From the IMG/VR virus record IMGVR_UViG_3300030090_002649, positions 1 through 46,586 of that record: DNA of 46,586 nt. The stretch is one strand, 5' to 3'. Position numbers and translations under genes: made by a program. Below the pieces are notes generated by a model, which was not told where the DNA came from, did not search any database, and saw only the letters and a list, made by a program, of their open reading frames with translations. This document shows positions 33,734 through 40,570 of the stretch, piece after piece (positions within the stretch are counted from its first letter, which is position 1; the number at the start of each line of letters is the position of its first letter). Source of the DNA: a virus.

Positions 33734-33830
33734 TCTTCTCCTTTACTATCCATTTTATATTAGACAAAGTACTTGTCCAATAATCATCTGGTACTATTAT
33801 TATTTGTTCCCGTCTAGTAGCTTTCCCCAT
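33717..33830 (-). CDS. Tiny basic protein overlapping two genes (37 aa)
   Basis: A reading frame from the ATG at 33830 yields 37 residues, beginning MGKATRREQI and ending KNAKKS, with a plausible middle (VPDDYWTSTLSNIKW). It overlaps the end of the phosphoesterase gene by 31 bases and the start of the giant tail gene by 17 bases, and explains the otherwise empty 66-base gap. The ribosome site is weak (GGAAAAG), which lowers confidence. Function unknown. Confidence 0.5.
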   Translation of the reverse strand: MGKATRREQIIIVPDDYWTSTLSNIKWIVKEKNAKKS

Positions 33831-34585
33831 ACTGCTGCTTTTCCATCTATTATTTGTACTATATCTACGGTAAATTTACCGCCTTTATAAAAATCTACTA
33901 TCGCAAAGGCATGTGCCCATTTATGCTGTCTTCCACCTAGCCATGCGTTTTTTTCTGAACTCATATCTTTTAAGCATCCTAAAGACCAAGCTGATTTAGG
34001 ACCGTCCATAAAAGTCACGCTATCTTGTTGCAGGGAATGATGATGGCCATATATTATATTGGCACCTAATTTTCTAAGATGATTCGCTGCGTGGTATTGA
34101 CCACCAAAATGATGCCCGTGATAAAAATAGAGCTTTCCTATTTTAAGATACTCACCTGGTGGGTGATATTTGTATCCTCGTTCCTTGAACTTACATGCTT
34201 GTTCAAAACGATATCCCTTTAAGTAAGGATGCTCTTCTACGAATCTATCTAACCATTCATCGTGATTCCCTGCACAAATGTGTCTTTCTTTACATTTGAC
34301 TTTGTCTAATGACTTGTCAATTTCATCTAATAAAGCATTCACTCCCGCTATGTCTTCATCTACTTTAGGCATAATGTACTCTAATGGTGGTTTTTTCTTA
34401 CGTTTCCATTGCCAATGTGATACACTACCAAACTCACCTAAATCGCCCAAATCAACGTATATTTCGGGCTTTACGAGCTCTATTGCTTGTTTAACTACAT
34501 TTATTGCTGCCTTATCGTGTATAGGCGCATGCTTATCTGGAGTTACTATAGCTCGCTTTAGCACTCCGCTTTTAGTTTTTTTCAT
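33800..34585 (-). CDS. Calcineurin-like metallophosphoesterase (261 aa)
   Basis: The two-metal phosphoesterase motifs are complete and in order: DKH (D17, H19), YVDLGDLGE (D48), CAGNHDE (N107, H108, D109), FYHGHHFGG (H157) and IIYGHHHS (H181, H183). Family members hydrolyse phosphodiesters or phosphomonoesters of nucleic acids, nucleotides or proteins. The substrate is not evident. The gene is within the virion operon between a zinc protein and the giant tail protein, and has its own AGGAG site. A role in late-stage nucleic-acid processing or as a virion enzyme is possible; the DNA-repair SbcD type is unlikely because no partner ATPase is nearby. Confidence 0.8.
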   Translation of the reverse strand: MKKTKSGVLKRAIVTPDKHAPIHDKAAINVVKQAIELVKPEIYVDLGDLGEFGSVSHWQWKRKKKPPLEYIMPKVDEDIAGVNALLDEIDKSLDKVKCKERHICAGNHDEWLDRFVEEHPYLKGYRFEQACKFKERGYKYHPPGEYLKIGKLYFYHGHHFGGQYHAANHLRKLGANIIYGHHHSLQQDSVTFMDGPKSAWSLGCLKDMSSEKNAWLGGRQHKWAHAFAIVDFYKGGKFTVDIVQIIDGKAAVWGKLLDGNK

Positions 34586-34599
34586 ATATCAAAAAACTC

Positions 34600-34947
34600 C
34601 TAGTTAAATTTAGAACGAGGAACATAACCCCAATCTTCTGGGTTAGTCCATAATCCTTTCGCTAACTGAAGATATTTCTCAGTTATTTCTTCTTTAAATC
34701 GAAGAATTGTATGCTCGCAGACATCGCATTCCCAAAACAATATGCCATCATAAGCTCCTATAATTTCAACTCCTAATACTTCAGGAGATTCACATTTAGG
34801 ACATGAAGACGGTTTTGTTTTACAAACGTGTTCTGAATTTCCGCCAGATAAATCAAGCAAGTTTTCTACTAATTTGCCATCAGTAGATATAACATCCTCG
34901 AGCATAACTAATCTAGTATTATCCTTAGATAAACCAGGTTTAAGCAT
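34600..34947 (-). CDS. Zinc-ribbon phage protein (115 aa)
   Basis: Four-Cys zinc ribbon: CPKC (C49, C52) and CDVC (C74, C77), preceded by C42. The N-terminal 40 residues are acidic, and the C-terminus is helical then Trp/Pro-rich (GLWTNPEDWGYVP). Its start overlaps the stop of the upstream 53-aa gene (ATG inside GAAAATGCTTAA). It may bind DNA or protein; nothing more specific can be said. Confidence 0.6.
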   Translation of the reverse strand: MLKPGLSKDNTRLVMLEDVISTDGKLVENLLDLSGGNSEHVCKTKPSSCPKCESPEVLGVEIIGAYDGILFWECDVCEHTILRFKEEITEKYLQLAKGLWTNPEDWGYVPRSKFN

Positions 34948-35101
34948 TTTCCTCTAAAGCTTTGCTTACTTCTGCCCAGATTTTATCATCTAAGTCATTA
35001 GAACTTCTTTTGACTAACCAATCACCAAGTTTCATAACTATAGCTATTAACACTTTTTCACTAAGTAATTTAGTTGCAATTGCTCCTAATAATTTACCCA
35101 T
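34940..35101 (-). CDS. Small amphipathic/membrane-associated protein (53 aa)
   Basis: The ATG at 35101 has AGGAGAAAGA just upstream. The 53 residues begin MGKLLGAIATKLL, continue with a hydrophobic stretch (VLIAIVMKLGDWLV) and end with a charged helix (NDLDDKIWAEVSKALEENA). The NDLDDxxW..V..AL tail is common in small phage membrane proteins near lysis genes. It overlaps the following zinc-ribbon gene by 8 bases. Together with the next three upstream genes it looks like a holin-type group. Confidence 0.6.
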   Translation of the reverse strand: MGKLLGAIATKLLSEKVLIAIVMKLGDWLVKRSSNDLDDKIWAEVSKALEENA

Positions 35102-35300
35102 TCTTTCTCCTAGTTGGTTTTTCTACTTTTTTTGCTTTACACCCACAATCCATACAAATCCAATCAGCTCTTGGATGTGAATTTTTTTCTAACTTTTTAA
35201 TTCTTTTTTCATGGTTTTTTGCAATACGCTTATCATCAGCTTCTTCAATTGCTTCCATTATTTTTCCTATAATTGCTTTTACTATAATTGCTTGTATCAT
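35094..35300 (-). CDS. Small protein with helical N-terminus and zinc knuckle (68 aa)
   Basis: The start is taken at 35300, where ATGA overlaps the stop of the upstream gene; an in-frame ATG 18 bases earlier lies inside that gene. Residues 1-25 are hydrophobic/amphipathic (IQAIIVKAIIGKIMEAI), then a basic linker, then WICMDCGCKAKK (C49, C52, C54 approximately) and a basic tail. It may be membrane-associated with a zinc-bound end. It belongs to the small lysis-like gene group. Function unknown. Confidence 0.5.
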   Translation of the reverse strand: MIQAIIVKAIIGKIMEAIEEADDKRIAKNHEKRIKKLEKNSHPRADWICMDCGCKAKKVEKPTRRKNG

Positions 35301-35482
35301 TTTTCTATGCCAAACCATGTTAATACAACACTTACTACAAAGACAAATGTTGAGCCTATACCTTTAATCCAAGATATTTGATTTTCGTTTTCTCTAACTC
35401 TACCATTTATCTCATCAACCCTTGTTCTAATATATTCAACATGCGATAAAATTAAATCTTCTTTAGTATTTTTTGTTTTCAT
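35297..35482 (-). CDS. Holin-like / XhlA-like small membrane protein (61 aa)
   Basis: The N-terminal 38 residues form a charged coiled coil (HVEYIRTRVDEINGRVRENENQISW). They are followed by one hydrophobic transmembrane segment (IGSTFVFVVSVVLTWFGI) and a two-residue cytoplasmic or outer end. This order matches XhlA/hemolysin-type lysis proteins and some phage holin partners. It overlaps the upstream gene by 20 bases and the downstream one by 4. The lysis role is inferred from topology and cluster; no endolysin is visible nearby. Confidence 0.55.
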   Translation of the reverse strand: MKTKNTKEDLILSHVEYIRTRVDEINGRVRENENQISWIKGIGSTFVFVVSVVLTWFGIEK

Positions 35483-35771
35483 TTTTTTCCTGCATTCTTA
35501 AAAATTTATCTCTTAACCCATTGCCCGACAGTTTTGCAATTACTTCGACAAGAGTTCTATAACTTTGCTCAATACCTTTTTGCTCTAGTTGCATCTTTTT
35601 TTGCTGGTCTATAAGCTTAACAATAATGCCCTCAACTCTTGTAAATGACTCTCTTAATTCTTTTTGAAGCTCGTCTTGTATAAACTTGTTTTGCTTTTGA
35701 ATAAACATCCAAAATGCAACTGCTACTACCAAAGGAACTCCATATCTTTCTAATAACTGTATCCAATCCAA
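35463..35771 (-). CDS. Holin-like BhlA/UviB-type protein (102 aa)
   Basis: One N-terminal hydrophobic helix (residues 8-25, YGVPLVVAVAFWMFIQ) is followed by a long charged coiled coil (residues 26-100) with Gln/Lys/Glu heptads. This is the layout of BhlA/UviB-like holins and bacteriocin-export proteins. The pairing with a second one-span protein immediately downstream strengthens a lysis-cassette reading. Alternatives are a membrane anchor of the virion or a spanin-like component, but no lipobox is seen. Confidence 0.55.
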   Translation of the reverse strand: MDWIQLLERYGVPLVVAVAFWMFIQKQNKFIQDELQKELRESFTRVEGIIVKLIDQQKKMQLEQKGIEQSYRTLVEVIAKLSGNGLRDKFLRMQEKNENKKY

Positions 35772-35787
35772 TGCTAACTCCTATTAA

Positions 35788-36192
35788 CTAAAAATCTTGA
35801 GGTCTAATAAATCCTGTTGATTGATAGTTGCTTCTTACAAACTTCTTTGCTCTTTTTAAAACTTTAAAAAATTCATTCTCAAAATAACTAGCCATTTCAG
35901 GCTCTAGGTGTCTAGGGTCCCTATAACCTATAGCTATAGCTTTATGTACTACACCTTCATGAAACCTTGAAGGTATATTAGAATAAGTACCTGTCATTGC
36001 ATTGGCAGACAAATCATCATCTATAAAAGAACCTCTAATTTTTAATATATTATTACCAGCTGTTTGAACTGTTTTATAATTAGAAGTCCATCCATTCCTA
36101 CTAACAACATTTGTAGCCTTTTCTACAATAGCTATTTTTTCACCCGCTGTATGAGTATCTATAAAATAGAAATATTCTTTTTTATTTCCCAT
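35788..36192 (-). CDS. Putative head-tail connector protein (134 aa)
   Basis: Not recognised at family level. It mixes beta strands in the first 70 residues (YFYFIDTHTAGEKIAIVEKA, NNILKIRGSF) with an alpha-helical C-terminal 60 residues (ASYFENEFFKVLKRAKKF). It starts two bases after the upstream adaptor's stop and lies in the block of small proteins following the capsid genes, where podoviruses carry connector/adaptor genes. The structural role is inferred from position only. Confidence 0.5.
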   Translation of the reverse strand: MGNKKEYFYFIDTHTAGEKIAIVEKATNVVSRNGWTSNYKTVQTAGNNILKIRGSFIDDDLSANAMTGTYSNIPSRFHEGVVHKAIAIGYRDPRHLEPEMASYFENEFFKVLKRAKKFVRSNYQSTGFIRPQDF

Positions 36193-36194
36193 AA

Positions 36195-36461
36195 TTAACC
36201 CTCATCATTTATAATTGGATTACCTTGTAATCTTGGTATTTTAACATCATCAAAATAAACTTCTTCTATTTTCAACAAACCACTTGGTATATCATACCAT
36301 CTTTGGTCTGCTACTGTATCTATAGTACCATCAGTTTTTTTATAAATATCAGTTTCTTCACAAAATTCATCTTTTGCTCTGTTTAAAAGTTTTATAGCTT
36401 CAGTCTCTCCTATATGAGGATGATGTTGCTGTATTAATTCTATCATTTCTTTAGTAGTCAT
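36195..36461 (-). CDS. Small head-tail adaptor protein (88 aa)
   Basis: An N-terminal helical part (MTTKEMIELIQQHHPHIGETEAIKLLNRA) is followed by a beta element ADQRWYDIPSGLLKIEEVYFDD. The YDIPSGLLKIxEVYFDD stretch is typical of phage adaptor/completion proteins that begin with a helix bundle. It shares a base with the neighbouring adaptor gene. A connector ring component between portal and tail is the likely role. Confidence 0.6.
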   Translation of the reverse strand: MTTKEMIELIQQHHPHIGETEAIKLLNRAKDEFCEETDIYKKTDGTIDTVADQRWYDIPSGLLKIEEVYFDDVKIPRLQGNPIINDEG

Positions 36462-37132
36462 TATTCTCCTCTAGGCGTTCCATCAGGCTCTCTAAATCTA
36501 TTTATTTCAACTGTATACAAAGCTCCTAATGATTGTATTTGTCCGTTAATCATAGCTTGCATTTCTTGGTCTTCTTCATCTTGAACAAAATCGCTTATGT
36601 AAGATTGCAATATATTTATACTAGCTTTTAATACTACTGCTTGATGCGCTTCTGCTGGAAATCCAGTAATAGCAGTTGACCCAGCTTGGTCACTTGTCAA
36701 ATAAGCAAAATAATACACCTTTACATCTTCATTCGCAATAGGCTCAGGAAGTATTGTTAAAGCTGTAGTTCCCCCGTCTGTTGCATATGCATAAACAGGC
36801 GTATGTTTTGTAGCATAATAAATACTAGCAGAATCTTTGGCTTTTTCAAAATCTTGTATAGATACAGCTCTGCATTCCCTTGCTAACCTAGGACTAGAAT
36901 CATCTAACCTTGTGACAAGTAAAACCTTTTTACCTTCTACTGTTGTCCATGTAGGAGTGCTTTCATCTAAGTCTGCTGGGTTTACTGCATATTTTAACAA
37001 TAATTCAGCAGGTAGCATATCAGCTATTTCATTTATAGCTGCGTTTATCAAATCTGCTTTACTATTTGCTGGTATAGAGCTATAATCACTGCCTATTAAG
37101 TCGGTTATTCTATTACCTATAGTTGCTGCCAT
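36461..37132 (-). CDS. Head-tail adaptor, P22 gp4-like (223 aa)
   Basis: An N-terminal helix pair (SKADLINAAINEIADMLPAELLLKYA) is followed by a beta-sandwich insert (KKVLLVTRLDDSSPRLARECRAVS, PVYAYATDGGTTALTILPEP, VKVYYFAYLT). Two long C-terminal helices follow (FPAEAHQAVVLKASINILQSYI, QEMQAMINGQIQSL). This helix-insert-helix order is that of head-completion adaptors docking under the portal. It lies between a 39-aa basic gene and the 88-aa adaptor with one-base overlaps. Confidence 0.65.
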   Translation of the reverse strand: MAATIGNRITDLIGSDYSSIPANSKADLINAAINEIADMLPAELLLKYAVNPADLDESTPTWTTVEGKKVLLVTRLDDSSPRLARECRAVSIQDFEKAKDSASIYYATKHTPVYAYATDGGTTALTILPEPIANEDVKVYYFAYLTSDQAGSTAITGFPAEAHQAVVLKASINILQSYISDFVQDEEDQEMQAMINGQIQSLGALYTVEINRFREPDGTPRGE

Positions 37133-37251
37133 TATTTACCTTTTTTCTTCTTTAAATTTAACTTTCTACGAGTATCAGGATTCACTTGACCATGCCAAGG
37201 ATTCCCAACACTCCCAGAAAATCTATTAGCTAATTTTTTAACTTTAGGCAT
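37132..37251 (-). CDS. Very small basic protein (39 aa)
   Basis: Reading from the ATG at 37251, which overlaps the upstream stop (TAATG), gives 39 residues beginning MPKVKKLANR, with a GNPWHG motif and a Lys-rich end (KLNLKKKKGK). The stop shares a base with the next gene's ATG. Such short basic proteins beside the capsid genes are often minor virion or DNA-contact proteins; this is inference. Confidence 0.6.
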   Translation of the reverse strand: MPKVKKLANRFSGSVGNPWHGQVNPDTRRKLNLKKKKGK

Positions 37252-37496
37252 TACGGTTTTTTCTTGCCTTTTGAAGGTGGTGGTGTGTATCCGCCGCCTC
37301 CTGGTTTAGATTTAGCTGATTTAGTTTTGCCTGTATCTCCATGCTTTGCAGCTTTATCATGCTTTCCACCTTTTTCTCCTTTAAAACCACCACTTTTTTG
37401 CTCCATTCCCATACCAGCACCTGGTTTTTGTGGATTTGCAACATTGACAGTTGTTACACTTACTAAATCAATGTTATATCTTTCACTTTGTGCCAT
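37251..37496 (-). CDS. Lys/Gly-rich low-complexity protein (81 aa)
   Basis: After a 25-residue beta-like start (YNIDLVSVTTVNVANPQ), the protein is Gly/Lys/Ser-rich and disordered (GGFKGEKGGKHDKAAKHGDTG; PGGGGYTPPPSKGKKKP), strongly basic overall. The ATG has AAGGAGAA about 6 bases upstream. It is likely to bind DNA or sit in the capsid as a minor protein. No domain is recognised. Confidence 0.55.
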   Translation of the reverse strand: MAQSERYNIDLVSVTTVNVANPQKPGAGMGMEQKSGGFKGEKGGKHDKAAKHGDTGKTKSAKSKPGGGGYTPPPSKGKKKP

Positions 37497-37512
37497 TTTA
37501 TTTTCTCCTTAA

Positions 37513-37974
37513 TTAAAAATGTGGCAAGAAATAAAAAGTAGCTGTTGTGCCGCTTTCATCCTGGCCATTTGCTTTTACTGTAAATCTTGTATAAATACCC
37601 GCTCCGTGAGTATCTATTTTATATAGCATCATTAGACCTTCGTCTTCATTAGTCAAACTATCATCAATAGCTGCTATTTTTGCCATATTTTTACTTATAT
37701 CATCATGGTCAACACTAGCGTCTTCTTCAAATTCACCTTGTTTAAACCATGTTGTGCCATCTACACTATGCTCTATTTGAACATATGTATCAGCTCCTAA
37801 ATCTGCACTAAACATTACTAATATTGTAGCATCAGATTTTGTCGGAATAGTCAACTGGCTTGTACTTGCATCAGCGTTATTACCTAATGTAATAGTTTCA
37901 GACAAGTATCCTGTAGTCATAGTCGTTGAACCTGTTGTATAATTAAAACTTTTATGGAATCTATCCCAAGCCAT
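37513..37974 (-). CDS. Virion protein, beta-rich, decoration-like (153 aa)
   Basis: Starts MAWDRFHK and is made of alternating strands (TTGYLSETITLG, ATILVMFSADL, YVQIEHSVDGTTWFKQGEF), typical of jelly-roll or immunoglobulin-like decoration proteins. The VQIEHSVDGTTW segment resembles similar motifs in phage beta-sandwich proteins. The 154-aa protein at 38628 has an analogous start (MAWTED) and layout, so the two may be related. Capsid-surface or adaptor role inferred. Confidence 0.55.
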   Translation of the reverse strand: MAWDRFHKSFNYTTGSTTMTTGYLSETITLGNNADASTSQLTIPTKSDATILVMFSADLGADTYVQIEHSVDGTTWFKQGEFEEDASVDHDDISKNMAKIAAIDDSLTNEDEGLMMLYKIDTHGAGIYTRFTVKANGQDESGTTATFYFLPHF

Positions 37975-37983
37975 TTTTTCTCC

Positions 37984-38559
37984 TTAATCTAAATATTCAA
38001 TATGAAATATAAACTCTAAAGTATCGACTGCTGGATACGTTTTATTTGAATTATCAGCCATATTTAAAGTTGCTGTAAAATAAACACTTGTCGAATTATC
38101 TTCTGCTTGAAGAAGCATTGGAAGAGACCTCCAAGTACTATTATCAGACTGACCCATGGATGTAGATATAGATGCACTTCCAGAATCTTGACTGATTACA
38201 CACTGTCCATCAGTATGAGCCCAATCAATTGCTCCAATAACTTTTGCAACACTTAAATTTGCATCTGTTATATTAGGGTTACTTCCTTGACTACCAAAAT
38301 TTGTTTGAACTTGCATAAAAAATATATTCATAGCAGCAGACCTTTGATTATTGTCTAATACGGTAATTCCTCGCAATTTAGAAAGTCCCCCTTGTGTCCT
38401 AACAGCATTTGGAATTTCAGTAGCATTAAACATAACATCATCATCATCTGTCTGTGCAGTAAGCAAAGTAGGCTTAACTCTTACTATAGCACCGCTTCTT
38501 CTATTTCCACTTACTATAGATTCGGAAATACCACCTGTTGTTATTGTTAAATCACTCAT
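37984..38559 (-). CDS. Virion structural protein, beta-rich (191 aa)
   Basis: Beta-rich throughout (SGAIVRVKPTLLTAQTDDDDVMFNA; GITVLDNNQRSAAMNIFFMQV), ending with strands TLEFIFHIEYLD. No catalytic motif. It lies between two decoration-like genes after the major capsid gene and has AGATTTAAATG upstream, which is a weak ribosome site, preceded by a stable hairpin (38577-38605). It is probably a head-surface or tail-associated protein, assigned by position and composition. Confidence 0.5.
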   Translation of the reverse strand: MSDLTITTGGISESIVSGNRRSGAIVRVKPTLLTAQTDDDDVMFNATEIPNAVRTQGGLSKLRGITVLDNNQRSAAMNIFFMQVQTNFGSQGSNPNITDANLSVAKVIGAIDWAHTDGQCVISQDSGSASISTSMGQSDNSTWRSLPMLLQAEDNSTSVYFTATLNMADNSNKTYPAVDTLEFIFHIEYLD

Positions 38560-38576
38560 TTAAATCTCCACGTTGT

Positions 38577-38605
38577 GTAGTGGGGAGCCGAAACTCCCCA
38601 ACTAC
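38577..38605 (-). other. Stable GC-rich hairpin between virion genes
   Basis: GTAGTGGGGAG (38577-38587) pairs with CTCCCC-AA-CTAC (38594-38605) around CCGAAA. In the transcript (minus strand) the loop reads TTTCGG. The next bases are ACAACG, not a T-run, so an intrinsic terminator is unlikely. It could reduce expression of, or set a processing site before, the gene at 37984-38559, separating highly expressed capsid genes from the next ones. Confidence 0.6.
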
Positions 38606-38627
38606 GATTAATCAAACTAACCACTTA

Positions 38628-39092
38628 TTATGATGGGTCAGGTCCTACACCGCCTATTGACATATCTCCAATTGCTCCATCGTCTTGAGAGACAATCACT
38701 CTAAAATGATTAGAGCTCTCATCAGCTGCTGAAACTAAAGCAATCTTAAAGAAAGGATATGGGTATAACGCTAAGTTAACTGTGCCTGCAGTATAACCAT
38801 TTGCATTACCTCCAGTACCGTATGCCGTAGCGACATCATCTGCAACCTTAACATATGTACCACTTTCAGTATTACAAGCATATAAATCTACAACAATTGC
38901 TCCGCTAGAAGCGTCATCAATTTCTGTAGTTACACTTATAGTACCTAAAGCTACATTTGTTCCTACTTTAATTGCATCAGAATAAGCAGCTCCAGCATTT
39001 GCTAAAGCCGTTCCATTTGCATTTAAAGTAGTTCCTAAGTCAAGATTATACATTCTTTTGACACCACCTACACTATCTTCTGTCCAAGCCAT
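38628..39092 (-). CDS. Putative head decoration protein (154 aa)
   Basis: Ala/Gly/Thr/Val-rich beta protein immediately after the major capsid gene (14-base gap), with AGGAGG upstream. Strand patterns (LGTISVTTEIDDASSGAIVVDLYACN, SGTYVKVADDV, FFKIALVSAADESSNHFRVIVSQDD) suit a small beta-sandwich, and it ends in a flexible Gly/Pro tail. Position right after the capsid gene is where decoration/cement proteins usually lie. No sequence family recognised. Confidence 0.55.
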   Translation of the reverse strand: MAWTEDSVGGVKRMYNLDLGTTLNANGTALANAGAAYSDAIKVGTNVALGTISVTTEIDDASSGAIVVDLYACNTESGTYVKVADDVATAYGTGGNANGYTAGTVNLALYPYPFFKIALVSAADESSNHFRVIVSQDDGAIGDMSIGGVGPDPS

Positions 39093-39106
39093 AATATCCT
39101 CCTACC

Positions 39107-40501
39107 TTAAGAAAACTTAAGAATTGCGTGAGTTTCAGGAAGACTAATTTCCAATCCAGCTTCAGTGATGATTTGGTCTTGTCTACCATCAACACCGTTG
39201 TCTTGTACGTTAGTTTCAATGAAGGTATCTCGACTAATACCGTTACCCACTAGTGGTCTATATGCTACATTTTTCATATCGATAGCTACACAATAATCTT
39301 CCCATGGTCCTCTTAATAAAGGCTCAGCAACAAAGTGTAAATTACCAAATATAGTATTTACCATTGTTACTGTATGCCCGAAAGCACCAGGAATAGTTTG
39401 TACATCTAATCTATATTGAGATGAGCCTACAGAATTATTTAAAAAACTTCCGTTTCCTAATTTGTTTAAGTAAGTAATAACTTTTCTTGAAGCCAAGACA
39501 AGCTTATTACCACTGTTGCCAGATTCAGGAGCGAAGAAATCTTCCATTGCATCTAAGAACGCATCATAACCAGATGAAGCATAAGACATGTTATATACTT
39601 TACCATTAGATGAAGTAAAAGGAACCATACCATGTGAGTATCTAACTGGAGCACCACCAGATGCAGCTTCTTGAGCCGCAGTGGTTATACCATCGCCAAA
39701 TAACATAGCTTGTTCAATGTCCATTTTATGTTCCATAAGTTTATCTTGCCATATTCTTTGAAACTCATTAGCAATACCTCTATATTCTGTAGCTAAAGCT
39801 GTACCAGAAAAGATATTCATTCCAGTTTTGAAGATTTGACAGTATCCTTCTCTGTCATATAAAGAATCTTCCCAACCAAGAGGAGTATCAGTTCCCTCAG
39901 CCCATGCTGAACCAATTACTTGACCTTTATTACCTATAGAGAATACAGTTCCATCAGGAATTGTAGTTCCAATTGCAGTAAGTTTCTCACCTGAGATTTC
40001 AGTGTTACCTGTTGAAGTTTTATGAGCAATATCATCACCAGCATGCACAGTACTTGCGCTAGTATTAACTACTGTATTTTCTTCAACTTTAAAACGATAA
40101 ACATTTCCATCGTCAGCTTTAACAGCTAAAATACAACCTGGCACGATAAATGGACAATGAGAACCACTGCTTATTTTACCATACTCATCATATTTTGCTG
40201 TTACAATTAAATCCTCACCAGCATCTACTTCACCACCATGCGATTCTGCACCTGATATTGTTAATGCTGATTGAGTTATTTCAAAATTACGTCTTTGCCA
40301 CTGATGTCTCTGTTCTAAAAATTTAAAAACAGGGTCATTAGTAGCTTTTTTAGCCACCTTTGATAAATATACGAAGAAGGGACTTTGCATTGGAGCAAGT
40401 TCTGCAACTCTATCTCCAAAATTAAAGACTCTTCTTGTGTTATCTAAGGAGGCTGTGCCAGTGCCTACGGCAGAGGCTACATTACTATATACTGTTGACA
40501 T
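39107..40501 (-). CDS. Major capsid protein candidate (464 aa)
   Basis: Length, composition and gene order (terminase, portal, scaffold, this gene, decoration) point to the major capsid protein. N-terminal FNFGDRVAELAPMQSPFFVYLSKV and the following charged FKFLEQRHQWQRRNF region resemble a capsid N-arm/E-loop start. The middle has a long helix (DKLMEHKMDIEQAMLFGDG) compatible with the HK97-fold spine helix. C-terminal strands include VTMVNTIFGNLHFVAEP and EAGLEISLPETHAILKFS. The HK97 fold is assumed, not shown. A good GGTAGG site precedes the start, in a leader with a hairpin. Confidence 0.75.
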   Translation of the reverse strand: MSTVYSNVASAVGTGTASLDNTRRVFNFGDRVAELAPMQSPFFVYLSKVAKKATNDPVFKFLEQRHQWQRRNFEITQSALTISGAESHGGEVDAGEDLIVTAKYDEYGKISSGSHCPFIVPGCILAVKADDGNVYRFKVEENTVVNTSASTVHAGDDIAHKTSTGNTEISGEKLTAIGTTIPDGTVFSIGNKGQVIGSAWAEGTDTPLGWEDSLYDREGYCQIFKTGMNIFSGTALATEYRGIANEFQRIWQDKLMEHKMDIEQAMLFGDGITTAAQEAASGGAPVRYSHGMVPFTSSNGKVYNMSYASSGYDAFLDAMEDFFAPESGNSGNKLVLASRKVITYLNKLGNGSFLNNSVGSSQYRLDVQTIPGAFGHTVTMVNTIFGNLHFVAEPLLRGPWEDYCVAIDMKNVAYRPLVGNGISRDTFIETNVQDNGVDGRQDQIITEAGLEISLPETHAILKFS

Positions 40502-40528
40502 TATATACCTACCTTAAATTAAACTCGT

Positions 40529-40560
40529 CCTCAGCTGCCTTGTTAGGCCTTCGGTTGAGC
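40529..40560 (-). other. Hairpin leader between scaffold and major capsid genes
   Basis: In the 69-base gap, CTCAG (40530-40534) can pair with TTGAG (40555-40559), and GCCT (40537-40540) with AGGC (40545-40548), giving a two-part hairpin in the minus-strand transcript just before the major capsid gene. There is no T-run after it. It might stabilise the abundant capsid mRNA or mark a processing site; this is inference. Confidence 0.45.
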
Positions 40561-40570
40561 GATTAATAAA

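Noticed and set aside
34278-34607. 109-residue plus-strand frame opposite the metallophosphoesterase.
   Set aside because: The opposite strand encodes a protein with complete catalytic motifs; the plus frame has shadow-type composition.
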